The notes under the pieces are model-generated. The model saw nothing but the letters and a program-made list of their open reading frames with translations. It had not been told where the DNA came from and did no database searches. 64,000 nucleotides of DNA from Methanobrevibacter sp. (lineage in GTDB: Archaea > Methanobacteriota > Methanobacteria > Methanobacteriales > Methanobacteriaceae): assembly GCA_017434525.1 (NCBI GenBank), contig JAFRFD010000048.1, positions 1 to 64,000 of the forward strand, given 5' to 3'. How positions within the stretch are numbered: position 1 is the stretch's first letter; the number at the start of each line of letters is the position of its first letter. Below are positions 36,493 through 44,420 of the stretch, one piece after another. The position numbers and the translations under genes are program-made.

Positions 36493-37023
36493 ATGAAGAT
36501 TACAGTTTTTCATGCAGATGAATGTGACAGGAAAAAATGCACTTCCATCAAAATGGAGAGGTTGGGCAAATGCAGGTTAGTTTACAATATAAACAAAATA
36601 CCTTCAGGTGCCATTGTACTGAATCCATATGCTGAAAAAGCTGTATCATACGAAGACTATAGATATGTCCATAGGAGAGGAATTGTGGGACTTGACTGCT
36701 CTTGGAATGAGGTGTCAAGTTCTAAAAAATTCTTTTCACTTTCCAAATATCACAGATCATTGCCTTTTTTGATTGCAACAAATCCTGTTAATTACGGAAA
36801 ACCTTGCATATTGTCGACTGTTGAAGCAATATCCGCTACTTTGTATATTACTCGTTTTAAGGATGAGGCCCGTGAACTTTTAGATGGTTTTAAATGGGGG
36901 CATACTTTTTTAGAATTGAATCATGATTTGCTTGAGGCTTATAGTGAAGCGGACACTAGCGCTGAAGTTGTGAAGGTTCAAAATGATATTCTTTCTGAAA
37001 AGGGGATTAATTCAGAAAGTTAA
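36493..37023 (+). CDS. tsr3: rRNA aminocarboxypropyltransferase Tsr3
   Basis: A 176-aa SPOUT-like enzyme (DUF367) that transfers the aminocarboxypropyl group of SAM to a hypermodified residue of 16S/18S rRNA. Diagnostic motifs: DRKKCTSIKMERLGKCRL near 12-29, IVLNPYAEKAVSYEDY, GIVGLDCSWNEV near 63-74, HRSLPFLIATNPVNYGKPCILSTVEAISATLYI near 86-118, and FKWGHTFLELN near 134. Full length for the family. A T-rich terminator follows. Confidence 0.92.
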   Translation: MKITVFHADECDRKKCTSIKMERLGKCRLVYNINKIPSGAIVLNPYAEKAVSYEDYRYVHRRGIVGLDCSWNEVSSSKKFFSLSKYHRSLPFLIATNPVNYGKPCILSTVEAISATLYITRFKDEARELLDGFKWGHTFLELNHDLLEAYSEADTSAEVVKVQNDILSEKGINSES

Positions 37024-37045
37024 CTTTTCTATTTTTTTATAATTT

Positions 37046-37195
37046 TTAATTAATTAGAATATTTAATATAATCAAAACTAAATTCAATGCAAACAGTCCT
37101 ATCATCATATATCTATATTTAAACTCTTTAGATTGATATATGAATGTTATTAGAATTAGAGTTATTATTAGATTAAGAATTGATATCCATATCAT
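37046..37195 (-). CDS. Small two-helix membrane peptide
   Basis: A 49-codon ORF opposite in direction to tsr3. It encodes two hydrophobic helices (MIWISILNLIITLILITFIY and MIGLFALNLVLIILNILI) joined by the basic loop QSKEFKYRYM. GGTGTTGAT precedes the ATG at ribosome-site distance, and a TATA-like TTATATAAA at 37228-37236 lies about 30 bp further upstream. It is next to the toxin-like peptide locus, so both may belong to one module. Function unknown; too short for standard gene calling. Confidence 0.5.
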   Translation of the reverse strand: MIWISILNLIITLILITFIYQSKEFKYRYMMIGLFALNLVLIILNILIN

Positions 37196-37237
37196 GTTAT
37201 CAACACCATTTTGTAGTAATGAGAAGGTTTATATAAT

Positions 37238-37284
37238 GAAAAAAAGAAAGGAAGTATTATGGGATTAGTAACCCCATAATACTT
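37238..37284 (-). terminator. Strong hairpin terminator of the toxin-like gene
   Basis: A perfect 12-bp stem (AAGTATTATGGG 37252-37263 / CCCATAATACTT 37273-37284, 9-nt loop). On the minus strand it overlaps the peptide stop codon (37265-37267) and is followed by CCTTTCTTTTTTTC. This bacterial-style intrinsic terminator is stronger than any other in the window. Confidence 0.6.
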
Positions 37285-37359
37285 GTAATATTAATTGCAA
37301 TATTGAAATTAAGGTCTGCATAATTCCAAGTGCAATTAATATCACTTCACTTTTTTCAT
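37265..37359 (-). CDS. Holin-like (type I toxin-like) hydrophobic peptide, frame broken in an A-tract
   Basis: A GGAGG ribosome site (37367-37371) and ATG (37357-37359) open onto ATG AAAAAA GTGAAGTGA, which stops after five codons. With one more A, or a one-base slip in the A6 run, the frame runs on for about 30 codons through SEVILIALGIMQ, TLISILQLILQ and VLWGY, a single amphipathic membrane helix like bacterial Hol_Tox/TxpA-type toxins. An unslipped GTG start at 37345 gives 26 residues. A minus TATA (37419-37430) and a leader hairpin GAGCTA/TAGCTC (37376-37394) precede it. It is either a slippage-controlled gene or a decayed one. Confidence 0.45.
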
Positions 37360-37676
37360 GGAATAACCTCCATTCGAGCTACTTATCATAGCTCTAGTGG
37401 CTAATTCTATTTTTAACTGCATATAAATCCATTTATTACATTAAAATCGCAAATGATATTTATTTGTTGTATTAAGCATGTTAAATTGATTTCACTTAGA
37501 AAAATTGTTCTCATTTTAAATTGTGTAATATTTCTTTTTTATATTAATTTTTATTATTTTGTTCTTATTTTTAAATCAGATGATATTAACAATTGTTATT
37601 TATGAAAAGAGTTTTATTGTTTTAAAATAAGATATTTAATTAAATATGTTATTCATTTTATTGTTTAGGTGTATGT

Positions 37677-38474
37677 ATGGCGAGAATGAAGTCGGTAGTA
37701 AATGAAAGTCTGTGTGTTTCATGCGGATGCAGTATTAAGGTTTGTCCAAAAGGTGCAATTGAAGTTAAGAATGGAATATGCGCAATTATCAATCAGGATT
37801 TATGTATTGGATGCGGTAAATGTGTATTGGAATGTCCCGCTTCCGTTATTGATGGGGAATCTCCAAAAAGAGATAATAAAGTTCGATTTAAAAATGGGTA
37901 TGATTATCTTTGGATTTTTACAATTGTTTACTTCACCTTAGGATTTTTTAATATAATATTTGCATGGTTAGGCATGATTTGCTTTATTTTGCCATTGCTG
38001 TTCGCCATATTTAAGGGAAACAAAGCATTTTGTAATAAATATTGTGATAGAGGACAATTTTTAGGATTGCTTGGGGGACGTTTGGGTTTATCCAGGAAAA
38101 GGGATGTTCCTAATTGGATGCGCTCAAAGGCGTTCCGCTATGGGTTTTTAATATTTTTCTTTGCAATGTTTTTTGTAATGCTTTGGAATACATATTTGGT
38201 ATTTGCAGGAACAAAAAACTTAACACAGGCAGTTACACTCTTATGGACATTTAATGTGCCTTGGACATGGGCATATCATGGGGAGGTAATAGCTCCGTGG
38301 GTTTCACAATATGCCTTCGGTTTTTACAGCGTAATGCTTACATCAACAATATTGGGTTTGGTGACAATGATTCTCTTTAAACCTAGATCATGGTGTGTAT
38401 ATTGTCCTATGGGAACAATGACTCAGGCTATCTGTAAAGTAAAAAATTATAGAAAATCTAAATTTTCAAAATGA
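37677..38474 (+). CDS. NapH-like membrane 4Fe-4S protein
   Basis: 265 aa. Two N-terminal 4Fe-4S motifs (CVSCGCSIKVCPKGA near 12-26 and CIGCGKCVLECPASV near 42-56) precede four hydrophobic helices. Two further cysteine pairs in the NapH/NosR style follow (CNKYCDRGQ near 118 and CVYCPMGTMTQAIC near 240). It would pass electrons between cytoplasmic ferredoxin and a membrane or external partner. It stands alone, so the partner is unknown. Start ATG follows AGGTGTATGT; the gap upstream to the toxin-like locus is plain AT-rich DNA. Confidence 0.85.
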   Translation: MARMKSVVNESLCVSCGCSIKVCPKGAIEVKNGICAIINQDLCIGCGKCVLECPASVIDGESPKRDNKVRFKNGYDYLWIFTIVYFTLGFFNIIFAWLGMICFILPLLFAIFKGNKAFCNKYCDRGQFLGLLGGRLGLSRKRDVPNWMRSKAFRYGFLIFFFAMFFVMLWNTYLVFAGTKNLTQAVTLLWTFNVPWTWAYHGEVIAPWVSQYAFGFYSVMLTSTILGLVTMILFKPRSWCVYCPMGTMTQAICKVKNYRKSKFSK

Positions 38475-38627
38475 TGTTCTATTCAAGGATTTGAATGAAT
38501 TTAGAGAAGTGTCATGAGCGGTTTTCAATAAGAAACTCAACATGAATTCCTTTGGGAAACACTATTATGAATACTCACTTCATAATCAAAAATTAGATAT
38601 ATGCCAATAATCCATATTTAATAATAG

Positions 38628-39098
38628 GTGATTATTATTAGTTCTAATGATATGCAAGGATTAAACGGGTTATTGAACATATTCAAAAAGGAAGTTGCTG
38701 ATTTCTCTAAAATTACTTTTATTGGAAGTCCCGGTCTTTGCACTCCATTCGCTGAATTTTTGAGTTTTGGAGTAGCTGATAAGGAAACCCACTTCATTCC
38801 TTTGCTGGATTTAAACGATTGTCATGAATTTGAATTGAAATCATATGGTATGGCACTCAAGGATGATGTTTCAAATCCAAAAGAGTCTGAAGTCATAGTT
38901 CTGTTGGGAGGATTGGCAATGCCTCAGTACAATGTGGATGTTGAGGATTTGATTGATCTGGTTGAGGACATCATGAAAAAAGATGGAAAAATCATTGGTG
39001 TTTGTTTTATGAACATGTTTTCTGATTTTGGCTGGAAGGATAAAATTAATTTTGACTGCATTATTGATGGGACATTAATACCTATGATTCAAAAATAG
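38628..39098 (+). CDS. DUF2124 family protein
   Basis: A 156-aa protein of the methanogen DUF2124 family, with FIGSPGLCTPFAEFLSFGVAD near 32-52 and VIVLLGGLAMPQYNV near 88-102 as hallmarks. It appears to be an alpha/beta nucleotide-binding-like fold, function unknown. The start is uncertain: the listed GTG is part of AGGTGATT, which looks more like a ribosome site; an AUU near 38637 or the ATG at 38652 could be used instead. Confidence 0.75.
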   Translation: MIIISSNDMQGLNGLLNIFKKEVADFSKITFIGSPGLCTPFAEFLSFGVADKETHFIPLLDLNDCHEFELKSYGMALKDDVSNPKESEVIVLLGGLAMPQYNVDVEDLIDLVEDIMKKDGKIIGVCFMNMFSDFGWKDKINFDCIIDGTLIPMIQK

Positions 39099-39131
39099 CT
39101 AAATGTTAATGTCGACTCCATATGCGATTTT

Positions 39132-39172
39132 CTTGAGTTTGAAAATATATTATTTTTCTTTCTCAAGATATT
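39132..39172 (+). terminator. Hairpin after the DUF2124 gene
   Basis: CTTGAG (39132-39137) pairs with CTCAAG (39162-39167), with an inner GAAAA/TTTTC extension, about 35 bp after the stop. It is a plausible transcript end, though it lacks a long T-run directly after it. Confidence 0.35.
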
Positions 39173-39317
39173 TTCGTTAATTTAAGTCTTTTCTACTAAA
39201 CATTTAAATACTATTAAGTTAAAATAATTAATTAATAGTTATGAAGACTGAAATATTACTTTTAATTTCATAACATTTATTATTACTAAATTTTCATGAT
39301 TATAGGAGGAGTTATTA

Positions 39318-39467
39318 ATGGCAAGATTTGAAGTAGCAGAAAACAGAATGTTCAATGTTAAAATCTGCTTAAAATGTAATGCTCGTAACCCTGCTGGTGC
39401 TAAAACCTGTAGAAAATGTGGTTACAAAGGTTTAAGATTCAAAGCAAAAGAACCAAGAGGATCATAG
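39318..39467 (+). CDS. rpl40e: 50S ribosomal protein L40e
   Basis: A 49-aa zinc-binding ribosomal protein: [23 protein letters not shown], then [19 protein letters not shown]. Two CxxC pairs (CLKC near 17-20 and CRKC near 31-34) bind zinc. It is the full length of the archaeal protein. A very strong AGGAGGAG ribosome site precedes the ATG at 5-6 nt. It is monocistronic, ahead of GGGP synthase, with a T-rich stretch after the stop. Confidence 0.95.
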   Translation: MARFEVAENRMFNVKICLKCNARNPAGAKTCRKCGYKGLRFKAKEPRGS

Positions 39468-39581
39468 ATTTATTCTATGTTTCTTTTACTATTTTTTTTA
39501 TAATTTTTTTTAATTTATTCTAGTTTTAAAACAATTAATTTAATATATCATTTTTAATAAATCTTATTTTAGGTAATCTTT

Positions 39582-40334
39582 ATGAAAAACGTTGAAAATT
39601 ATATTAGAGATATTCTTAAAGAAAGAAAAATTCACTTTACTTTGATTGATCCTGACGAACAAACACCAGAGGAAGCTTTAGAAATAGCCACTCAGGCTAT
39701 CGAAGGTGGAACTGATGGAATCATGATTGGAGGATCTACAGTAAATGGTGATGATGTAGACAATACCTGTAAGATTTTATCTGAAAACATTGCAGTGCCA
39801 ATTATCATTTTCCCTGGAAACACCAGCAGTGTAAGCAAATATGCAGATGCTATCTTTTACATGAGCTATGTAAATTCCAGAAACCCTCATTGGATTAACG
39901 GTGCTCAAGCAATTGCCGCACCTGCAGTCAAGGCATCCGGAATGGAAATATTGTCCATGCACTATATGGTTATCGCTCCCGGTGGAACTGTTGGTTGGGT
40001 TGGAGATGCGAACTTAGTTCCTAGAAACAAACCTAAAATACCTGCCGTTTATGCAATGTCTGCAGAATTGTTTGGAATCAAATTCTTCTATCTTGAAGCG
40101 GGTTCAGGTGTTGATGAACCGATTCCAGCTGAAATGATTGCATACTCCAAAAGGGCTGCTCCTAAAAACATTCTTGTTGTCGGTGGAGGAATCCGTGATG
40201 GAAAAGCAGCTTACATGGCAGCAAAAGCTGGTGGGGATGTAATTGTAACAGGAACTGTCGTTGAAGAAGTTTCAGATGTTAAAGCTAAAATTCAAGAATT
40301 AACCGGAGCCATTAAGAAGGCTTCATTAGAGTAG
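39582..40334 (+). CDS. Geranylgeranylglyceryl phosphate synthase
   Basis: A 250-aa TIM-barrel enzyme that makes the first ether bond of archaeal membrane lipids from glycerol-1-phosphate and geranylgeranyl diphosphate. Hallmarks: HFTLIDPDEQTPEEA near 18-32, GTDGIMIGGSTVNGDDVD near 43-60, PIIIFPGNTSSVSKYADAIFYMSYVNSRNPHWI near 72-104, YLEAGSGVDEPIP near 171-183, and VVGGGIRDGKAA near 200. A core archaeal enzyme; its presence supports the archaeal origin of the window. Confidence 0.95.
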   Translation: MKNVENYIRDILKERKIHFTLIDPDEQTPEEALEIATQAIEGGTDGIMIGGSTVNGDDVDNTCKILSENIAVPIIIFPGNTSSVSKYADAIFYMSYVNSRNPHWINGAQAIAAPAVKASGMEILSMHYMVIAPGGTVGWVGDANLVPRNKPKIPAVYAMSAELFGIKFFYLEAGSGVDEPIPAEMIAYSKRAAPKNILVVGGGIRDGKAAYMAAKAGGDVIVTGTVVEEVSDVKAKIQELTGAIKKASLE

Positions 40335-40398
40335 TTATCAACTGCTCTCTCTATATTTTTTTATACACCATTGACCTAATTGTTAATTAGGAGATATT

Positions 40399-41475
40399 AT
40401 GTTAAATTCACTATATGAAAAGGCCATCGCTAAAAGAGGATTTATCCATGATATTGAATCAGAAACAGATATAGAATCACTGCTTGAAGGCAGATGGTTT
40501 GATAGGGATATCGGTGAGAGTTCTGACGACTTTATCATTGCAGCGGGAGACGGAAGTTTTAACAAAAAGAAATTTCTAACAACTAACTTCTGTGCTGTAG
40601 GTGCAGAATCCATAATTTATGATGGAAAAATTAAAAAAATTGATGATTCCGATATTTTTGACATTGGACATGTTTCTTTTTTGGATGATCTTTTAGGCAA
40701 TTACATGGCAATCTATGAGTTAAAATGTGCCTTAAGAGCTATAAAGGAATATGATGTAGACTATTACATGTTTGACGGTTCCATATTGGGCGACCTTCAG
40801 AATGCATTTCCAAGAAGTGCCAAGTTGCCGGATAAAATCAGGAATAACTTGGATGATACTCTTTTGAATGAATTCGAGAGAAGATTAGCCAAAAATCCTT
40901 ATGGATTGGTATTTCCAGAGATTAGAGATACTTTTAAGTTAATGGAACTTCCAAAGAGTGAAAATTCCAATAAGATAGAGCAGTACAATTTGCATCTGGC
41001 ATCCATTGAAAAGATTATACTGTTAAGGGAAATCCTGCAATACAGAAAGAAAATTATTTCCATTTCAAAAACATCTTCTGACAATTCATTGTTTCATTGG
41101 AATATTCCAGACATTGCATTTTTGGATAAAAACACTAAAAAACAGGGAATTTCCTTAATCAAGAATGATTTTAAGGTATATGAAAATGCGCCTTTCCCAT
41201 TTTACAATGATTTTTTCAAGAAAATTACATTTACGATATTTTATGTCAGACTTCAGGATAATAAAAACGTTTTGAAGGTGGAATTGCCTTATAAAGCTTC
41301 AAACAAAGAAGTGTTTGAAATATTAAGAAAAATAAATGTTTTATCCGTTCAAGGGTATCCGTATCTTTTAAATAAGGCACACAATGATGTTGTAATTACA
41401 GACAGGAACATTAAGGAATTATTAAAGATAGCTAAAATTTATGAAACAACCAATAGGGAAGTGATGTCATGGTAG
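40399..41475 (+). CDS. nurA: DNA double-strand break repair nuclease NurA
   Basis: A 358-aa 5'-3' exonuclease/endonuclease that partners with HerA in resecting DNA ends. Its RNase H-like fold shows the metal-binding acidic residues in IIAAGDGSFNKKKF near 49-62 and YYMFDGSILGDLQ near 120-132, and a C-terminal VQGYPYLLNKAHNDVVI near 316, all typical of the family. It overlaps herA by 7 bases. First gene of the nurA-herA-mre11-rad50 set. Confidence 0.9.
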   Translation: MLNSLYEKAIAKRGFIHDIESETDIESLLEGRWFDRDIGESSDDFIIAAGDGSFNKKKFLTTNFCAVGAESIIYDGKIKKIDDSDIFDIGHVSFLDDLLGNYMAIYELKCALRAIKEYDVDYYMFDGSILGDLQNAFPRSAKLPDKIRNNLDDTLLNEFERRLAKNPYGLVFPEIRDTFKLMELPKSENSNKIEQYNLHLASIEKIILLREILQYRKKIISISKTSSDNSLFHWNIPDIAFLDKNTKKQGISLIKNDFKVYENAPFPFYNDFFKKITFTIFYVRLQDNKNVLKVELPYKASNKEVFEILRKINVLSVQGYPYLLNKAHNDVVITDRNIKELLKIAKIYETTNREVMSW

Positions 41476-42971
41476 TTGGAATTTGTGTTGGGGAAACCTC
41501 ACTTACAGAAGTTACATTCATCTCAGACAAGATGCCTAAAGTTGGTGAATATGTAACTATTGAATATGATGATAAAAAAGTTCTAGGTATGATTGAAAAC
41601 TTGATTAGAGGTAATGATGCGTTAAATGTTGATATAAATGATTTTAAGGCAATACAAAAAATCTCAAGCATAGGGGTTGACGACAATTACATTAGGGGCA
41701 AAGTCAAAATTCTTGGTGATGTCAACGACAATTTAAAATTGCCTAGAACACCTGTTTTACCTGGAACAGAAATCAGATTGGCCGATAATGACATTTTAAA
41801 AGAGATATTTAAGGTCAAAAACCCTTTAAAATTAGGTTGTCTTGTAAATCAAAGTGATGTCGACGTCAACGTCGATGCCAATCCGATTTTATCAAGGCAT
41901 CTTGCTATTTTGGCAATGACCGGTGCGGGTAAATCAAATACGGTGTCTGTATTGATAGACCAATTATTGGGCTACAGCATTCCTGTATTTGTATTTGACA
42001 TGCATGGCGAGTATAAGGACGCCAGCTTTCCGAATGGGGAAGTGAATGTAATCAATCCGAAAATCAATCCTAATTACATGGCATTCAATGAAATACGAAG
42101 ATTGGTTAACATTCCAACTAATGGTTATATTCAGGAAAGGCATTTTAGAAGGGCATTCAAGGAAGCAAAGGCAATGCTTTCAGACGGAAGGGCATCAACA
42201 AATAATTTCCTGCAGTTGATGTACGATTTCTTATACGAAAAATCTCTTGAAGAGGGTTCAGATAAGCAAATAGTCGATGTAATGAACAAGATTGATGATT
42301 CAATGGATAGATATTCCAAGCTGTTTGACAAGAATGTAAAAAACATATTGTCCAACATCAAATCAGGATACGTTAATGTTTTGGATTTAAGCCAGGTGGA
42401 TGAATCCGTGGCAAGCGTACTTGTAAGCCATATCTTGAGAAATTCACTTCAACGCTCTAAAGATGCCGCCCACAGCGGAAACAAAGAGGATTTGTTGAAT
42501 AATTCCGTGTTCTACATTTTAGAAGAGGCACATATTTTAGCCCCAAATAAACGTGATTCCGATTCAAAAAGATGGATTCAAAGGGTTGCAAGAGAAGGTC
42601 GTAAATTTGGTTTGGGATTATGTCTGGTAAGCCAGTCCCCAAAGACTGTTGACCATGATGCGTTATCTCAAATGAACAACATGATCATTTTAAGACTTGT
42701 GGAGCCTGAAGACCAAAGGCATGTCCAGTCAGCAAGCGAAAGCCTATCACAGGATTTGGTCAATCAACTTCCTTCATTAAACGTTGGTGAAGCTATTGTT
42801 TTAGGTTTAATGAGCAGAGTGCCTACCCTTGTTAAAATCGATGAGTTTAAGGGTCGCCGCCATGGTGATGACATGGATATCGTATCTCATTTTAAAGACA
42901 TCAAAATGAAGGAAGCTCAAAAACTTGAAGATGCGAAAAAAGAAACACTAGATATGGGATATGATTATTAA
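41469..42971 (+). CDS. herA: DNA translocase HerA
   Basis: A 500-aa hexameric bipolar DNA translocase/helicase of the FtsK-HerA ATPase class that pumps DNA into NurA. N-terminal HAS barrel (about 1-120), Walker A AMTGAGKSNTVSVL near 153-166, DMHGEYKD near 178, Walker B VFYILEEAHILAP near 346 and the arginine finger region KRWIQRVAREGRKFGLGL near 369. It is followed by a 183-bp gap with motif copy C before mre11. Confidence 0.95.
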   Translation: MVVGICVGETSLTEVTFISDKMPKVGEYVTIEYDDKKVLGMIENLIRGNDALNVDINDFKAIQKISSIGVDDNYIRGKVKILGDVNDNLKLPRTPVLPGTEIRLADNDILKEIFKVKNPLKLGCLVNQSDVDVNVDANPILSRHLAILAMTGAGKSNTVSVLIDQLLGYSIPVFVFDMHGEYKDASFPNGEVNVINPKINPNYMAFNEIRRLVNIPTNGYIQERHFRRAFKEAKAMLSDGRASTNNFLQLMYDFLYEKSLEEGSDKQIVDVMNKIDDSMDRYSKLFDKNVKNILSNIKSGYVNVLDLSQVDESVASVLVSHILRNSLQRSKDAAHSGNKEDLLNNSVFYILEEAHILAPNKRDSDSKRWIQRVAREGRKFGLGLCLVSQSPKTVDHDALSQMNNMIILRLVEPEDQRHVQSASESLSQDLVNQLPSLNVGEAIVLGLMSRVPTLVKIDEFKGRRHGDDMDIVSHFKDIKMKEAQKLEDAKKETLDMGYDY

Positions 42972-43030
42972 TATCTCATCTTTTTTTTATTTCATTTTAA
43001 TTAAATATTTACATTCCAATATCAATTTTG

Positions 43031-43050
43031 ATTACTTCTCAAATGCTCTC
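43031..43050 (-). promoter_or_regulatory. 20-bp intergenic motif, copy C
   Basis: Minus-strand sequence GAGAGCATTTGAGAAGTAAT, one mismatch from the consensus. It lies in the herA-mre11 gap about 105 bp upstream of the mre11 start, inverted relative to the other copies if those are read on the plus strand. Confidence 0.55.
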
Positions 43051-43154
43051 TTAGCAAACTATTAAATATACATTCAAATAAAATAATATTCAGTTAAATA
43101 CTGTTATAGTGTTTAAATTGGTTATAATACAATTAAATTAAAAAGGGTAATATA

Positions 43155-44420
43155 ATGAAATTTGCACATTTAGCAGATACTCATTTAGGTTATCGCCAAT
43201 TTGGATTAATTGAGCGTGAAAAAGACTTTTATGAAGTATTTGGAAAAGTAATAGATAAAATAATCGAAGAAAAAGTAGACTTTGTAATACATAGTGGAGA
43301 CTTATTCGAAACCGAAAAACCATCTCCAATGGCGCTTTTAGAATTCCAAAAAGGATTGCTCAAGCTTAAGGGTGCAGGAATTCCAATGTACGCAATTGCA
43401 GGAAACCATGACTCTGTAATGCGTAAGGGTGCGATTCCACCTCAAGTGATTTTTAAAAAAATGGGTTTGAAAGTTATTAGTCCGATCAATACTAATTACA
43501 TGCATGATGATGTTTTTATTGCAGGATTGCCATTTTATCCGGCATCCCAAAGCAATGTATTGAAATCCAAGTTAGTGGAACTTTCAAAAAAGGCTGCTGA
43601 TCATGATAAATCAATTTTAGTATTGCACCAGGGAATAGATTCACATTTGAACATACAATATGAATTGGAAATTGGTGATATACCTGATAATTTTGATTAT
43701 TATGCATTGGGTCATATTCACAAATATATCGTGACAGACTTTGGAAAAGGAAAATTGGTGTATCCAGGCTCTAGTGAAATATGGAAAACCGATGAAATAG
43801 AGGATTATCGCAAAAATGGAAAAGGTTTTGTAGTCGTTGACTTGGATGGTTCCAAACCACAAATTAAAAGGGTGAAAATTGACATTCCACGTGAATTCAT
43901 AGAAAGGTCTCTTGATTACAAGAACCTTGAAAGCGGTATAGAGGGTTTAAAAGAAACAATCAAGGACCTTGACAAAAAGCCTATTCTGAAATTGAAAATT
44001 AACAATGTCGATTCAGATACAGGTTTTGTTTATGATATTATTAAAGAAGAACTTGGAGAGTTATCCCTAATGATTAGACCTACTTTCAATATGGTTGGCG
44101 ATGATATCGAAATAGGGAACGATATAACTAATTCCATTGGTCCTGAAGAGTTAATAGTTGAAAAGTTGGAAGGTTATGGAAATAGTGATGTTGACAAGTT
44201 GGCCATAGAACTCTATAGGCTTTTGTCAAAAGATAGGCTTGAGGATTCACAGACCTTGATAGATCAATACTTCGTAGATAATTATCAATCAACCAATGAT
44301 GAAATGGAATTCAAAACAGAAAAAATCGAAGAAGACGTCGAAGAGGATGTGGCTGAAGATGAAAACATAGATGAGGAATCTAGTGATGTTCAAGTAACAT
44401 TTAAGGGGGCTCTAAAATGA
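43155..44420 (+). CDS. mre11: DNA double-strand break repair protein Mre11
   Basis: A 421-aa two-metal phosphoesterase nuclease of the Mre11-Rad50 complex. Phosphoesterase motifs: ADTHLGYRQ at 6-14, IHSGDLFE near 46, AIAGNHDS near 78, LHQGID near 160 and GHIHKY near 191. A capping domain follows, and the acidic C-terminal tail (VEEDVAEDENIDEESSDVQ) carries the Rad50-binding helix. Its stop overlaps the rad50 ATG (ATGA). Confidence 0.95.
   Translation: MKFAHLADTHLGYRQFGLIEREKDFYEVFGKVIDKIIEEKVDFVIHSGDLFETEKPSPMALLEFQKGLLKLKGAGIPMYAIAGNHDSVMRKGAIPPQVIFKKMGLKVISPINTNYMHDDVFIAGLPFYPASQSNVLKSKLVELSKKAADHDKSILVLHQGIDSHLNIQYELEIGDIPDNFDYYALGHIHKYIVTDFGKGKLVYPGSSEIWKTDEIEDYRKNGKGFVVVDLDGSKPQIKRVKIDIPREFIERSLDYKNLESGIEGLKETIKDLDKKPILKLKINNVDSDTGFVYDIIKEELGELSLMIRPTFNMVGDDIEIGNDITNSIGPEELIVEKLEGYGNSDVDKLAIELYRLLSKDRLEDSQTLIDQYFVDNYQSTNDEMEFKTEKIEEDVEEDVAEDENIDEESSDVQVTFKGALK

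Noticed and set aside
37234-37268. A 10-codon plus-strand ORF (MKKRKEVLWD) at the toxin-like locus
   Set aside because: Too short, overlaps the terminator hairpin and has no ribosome site.
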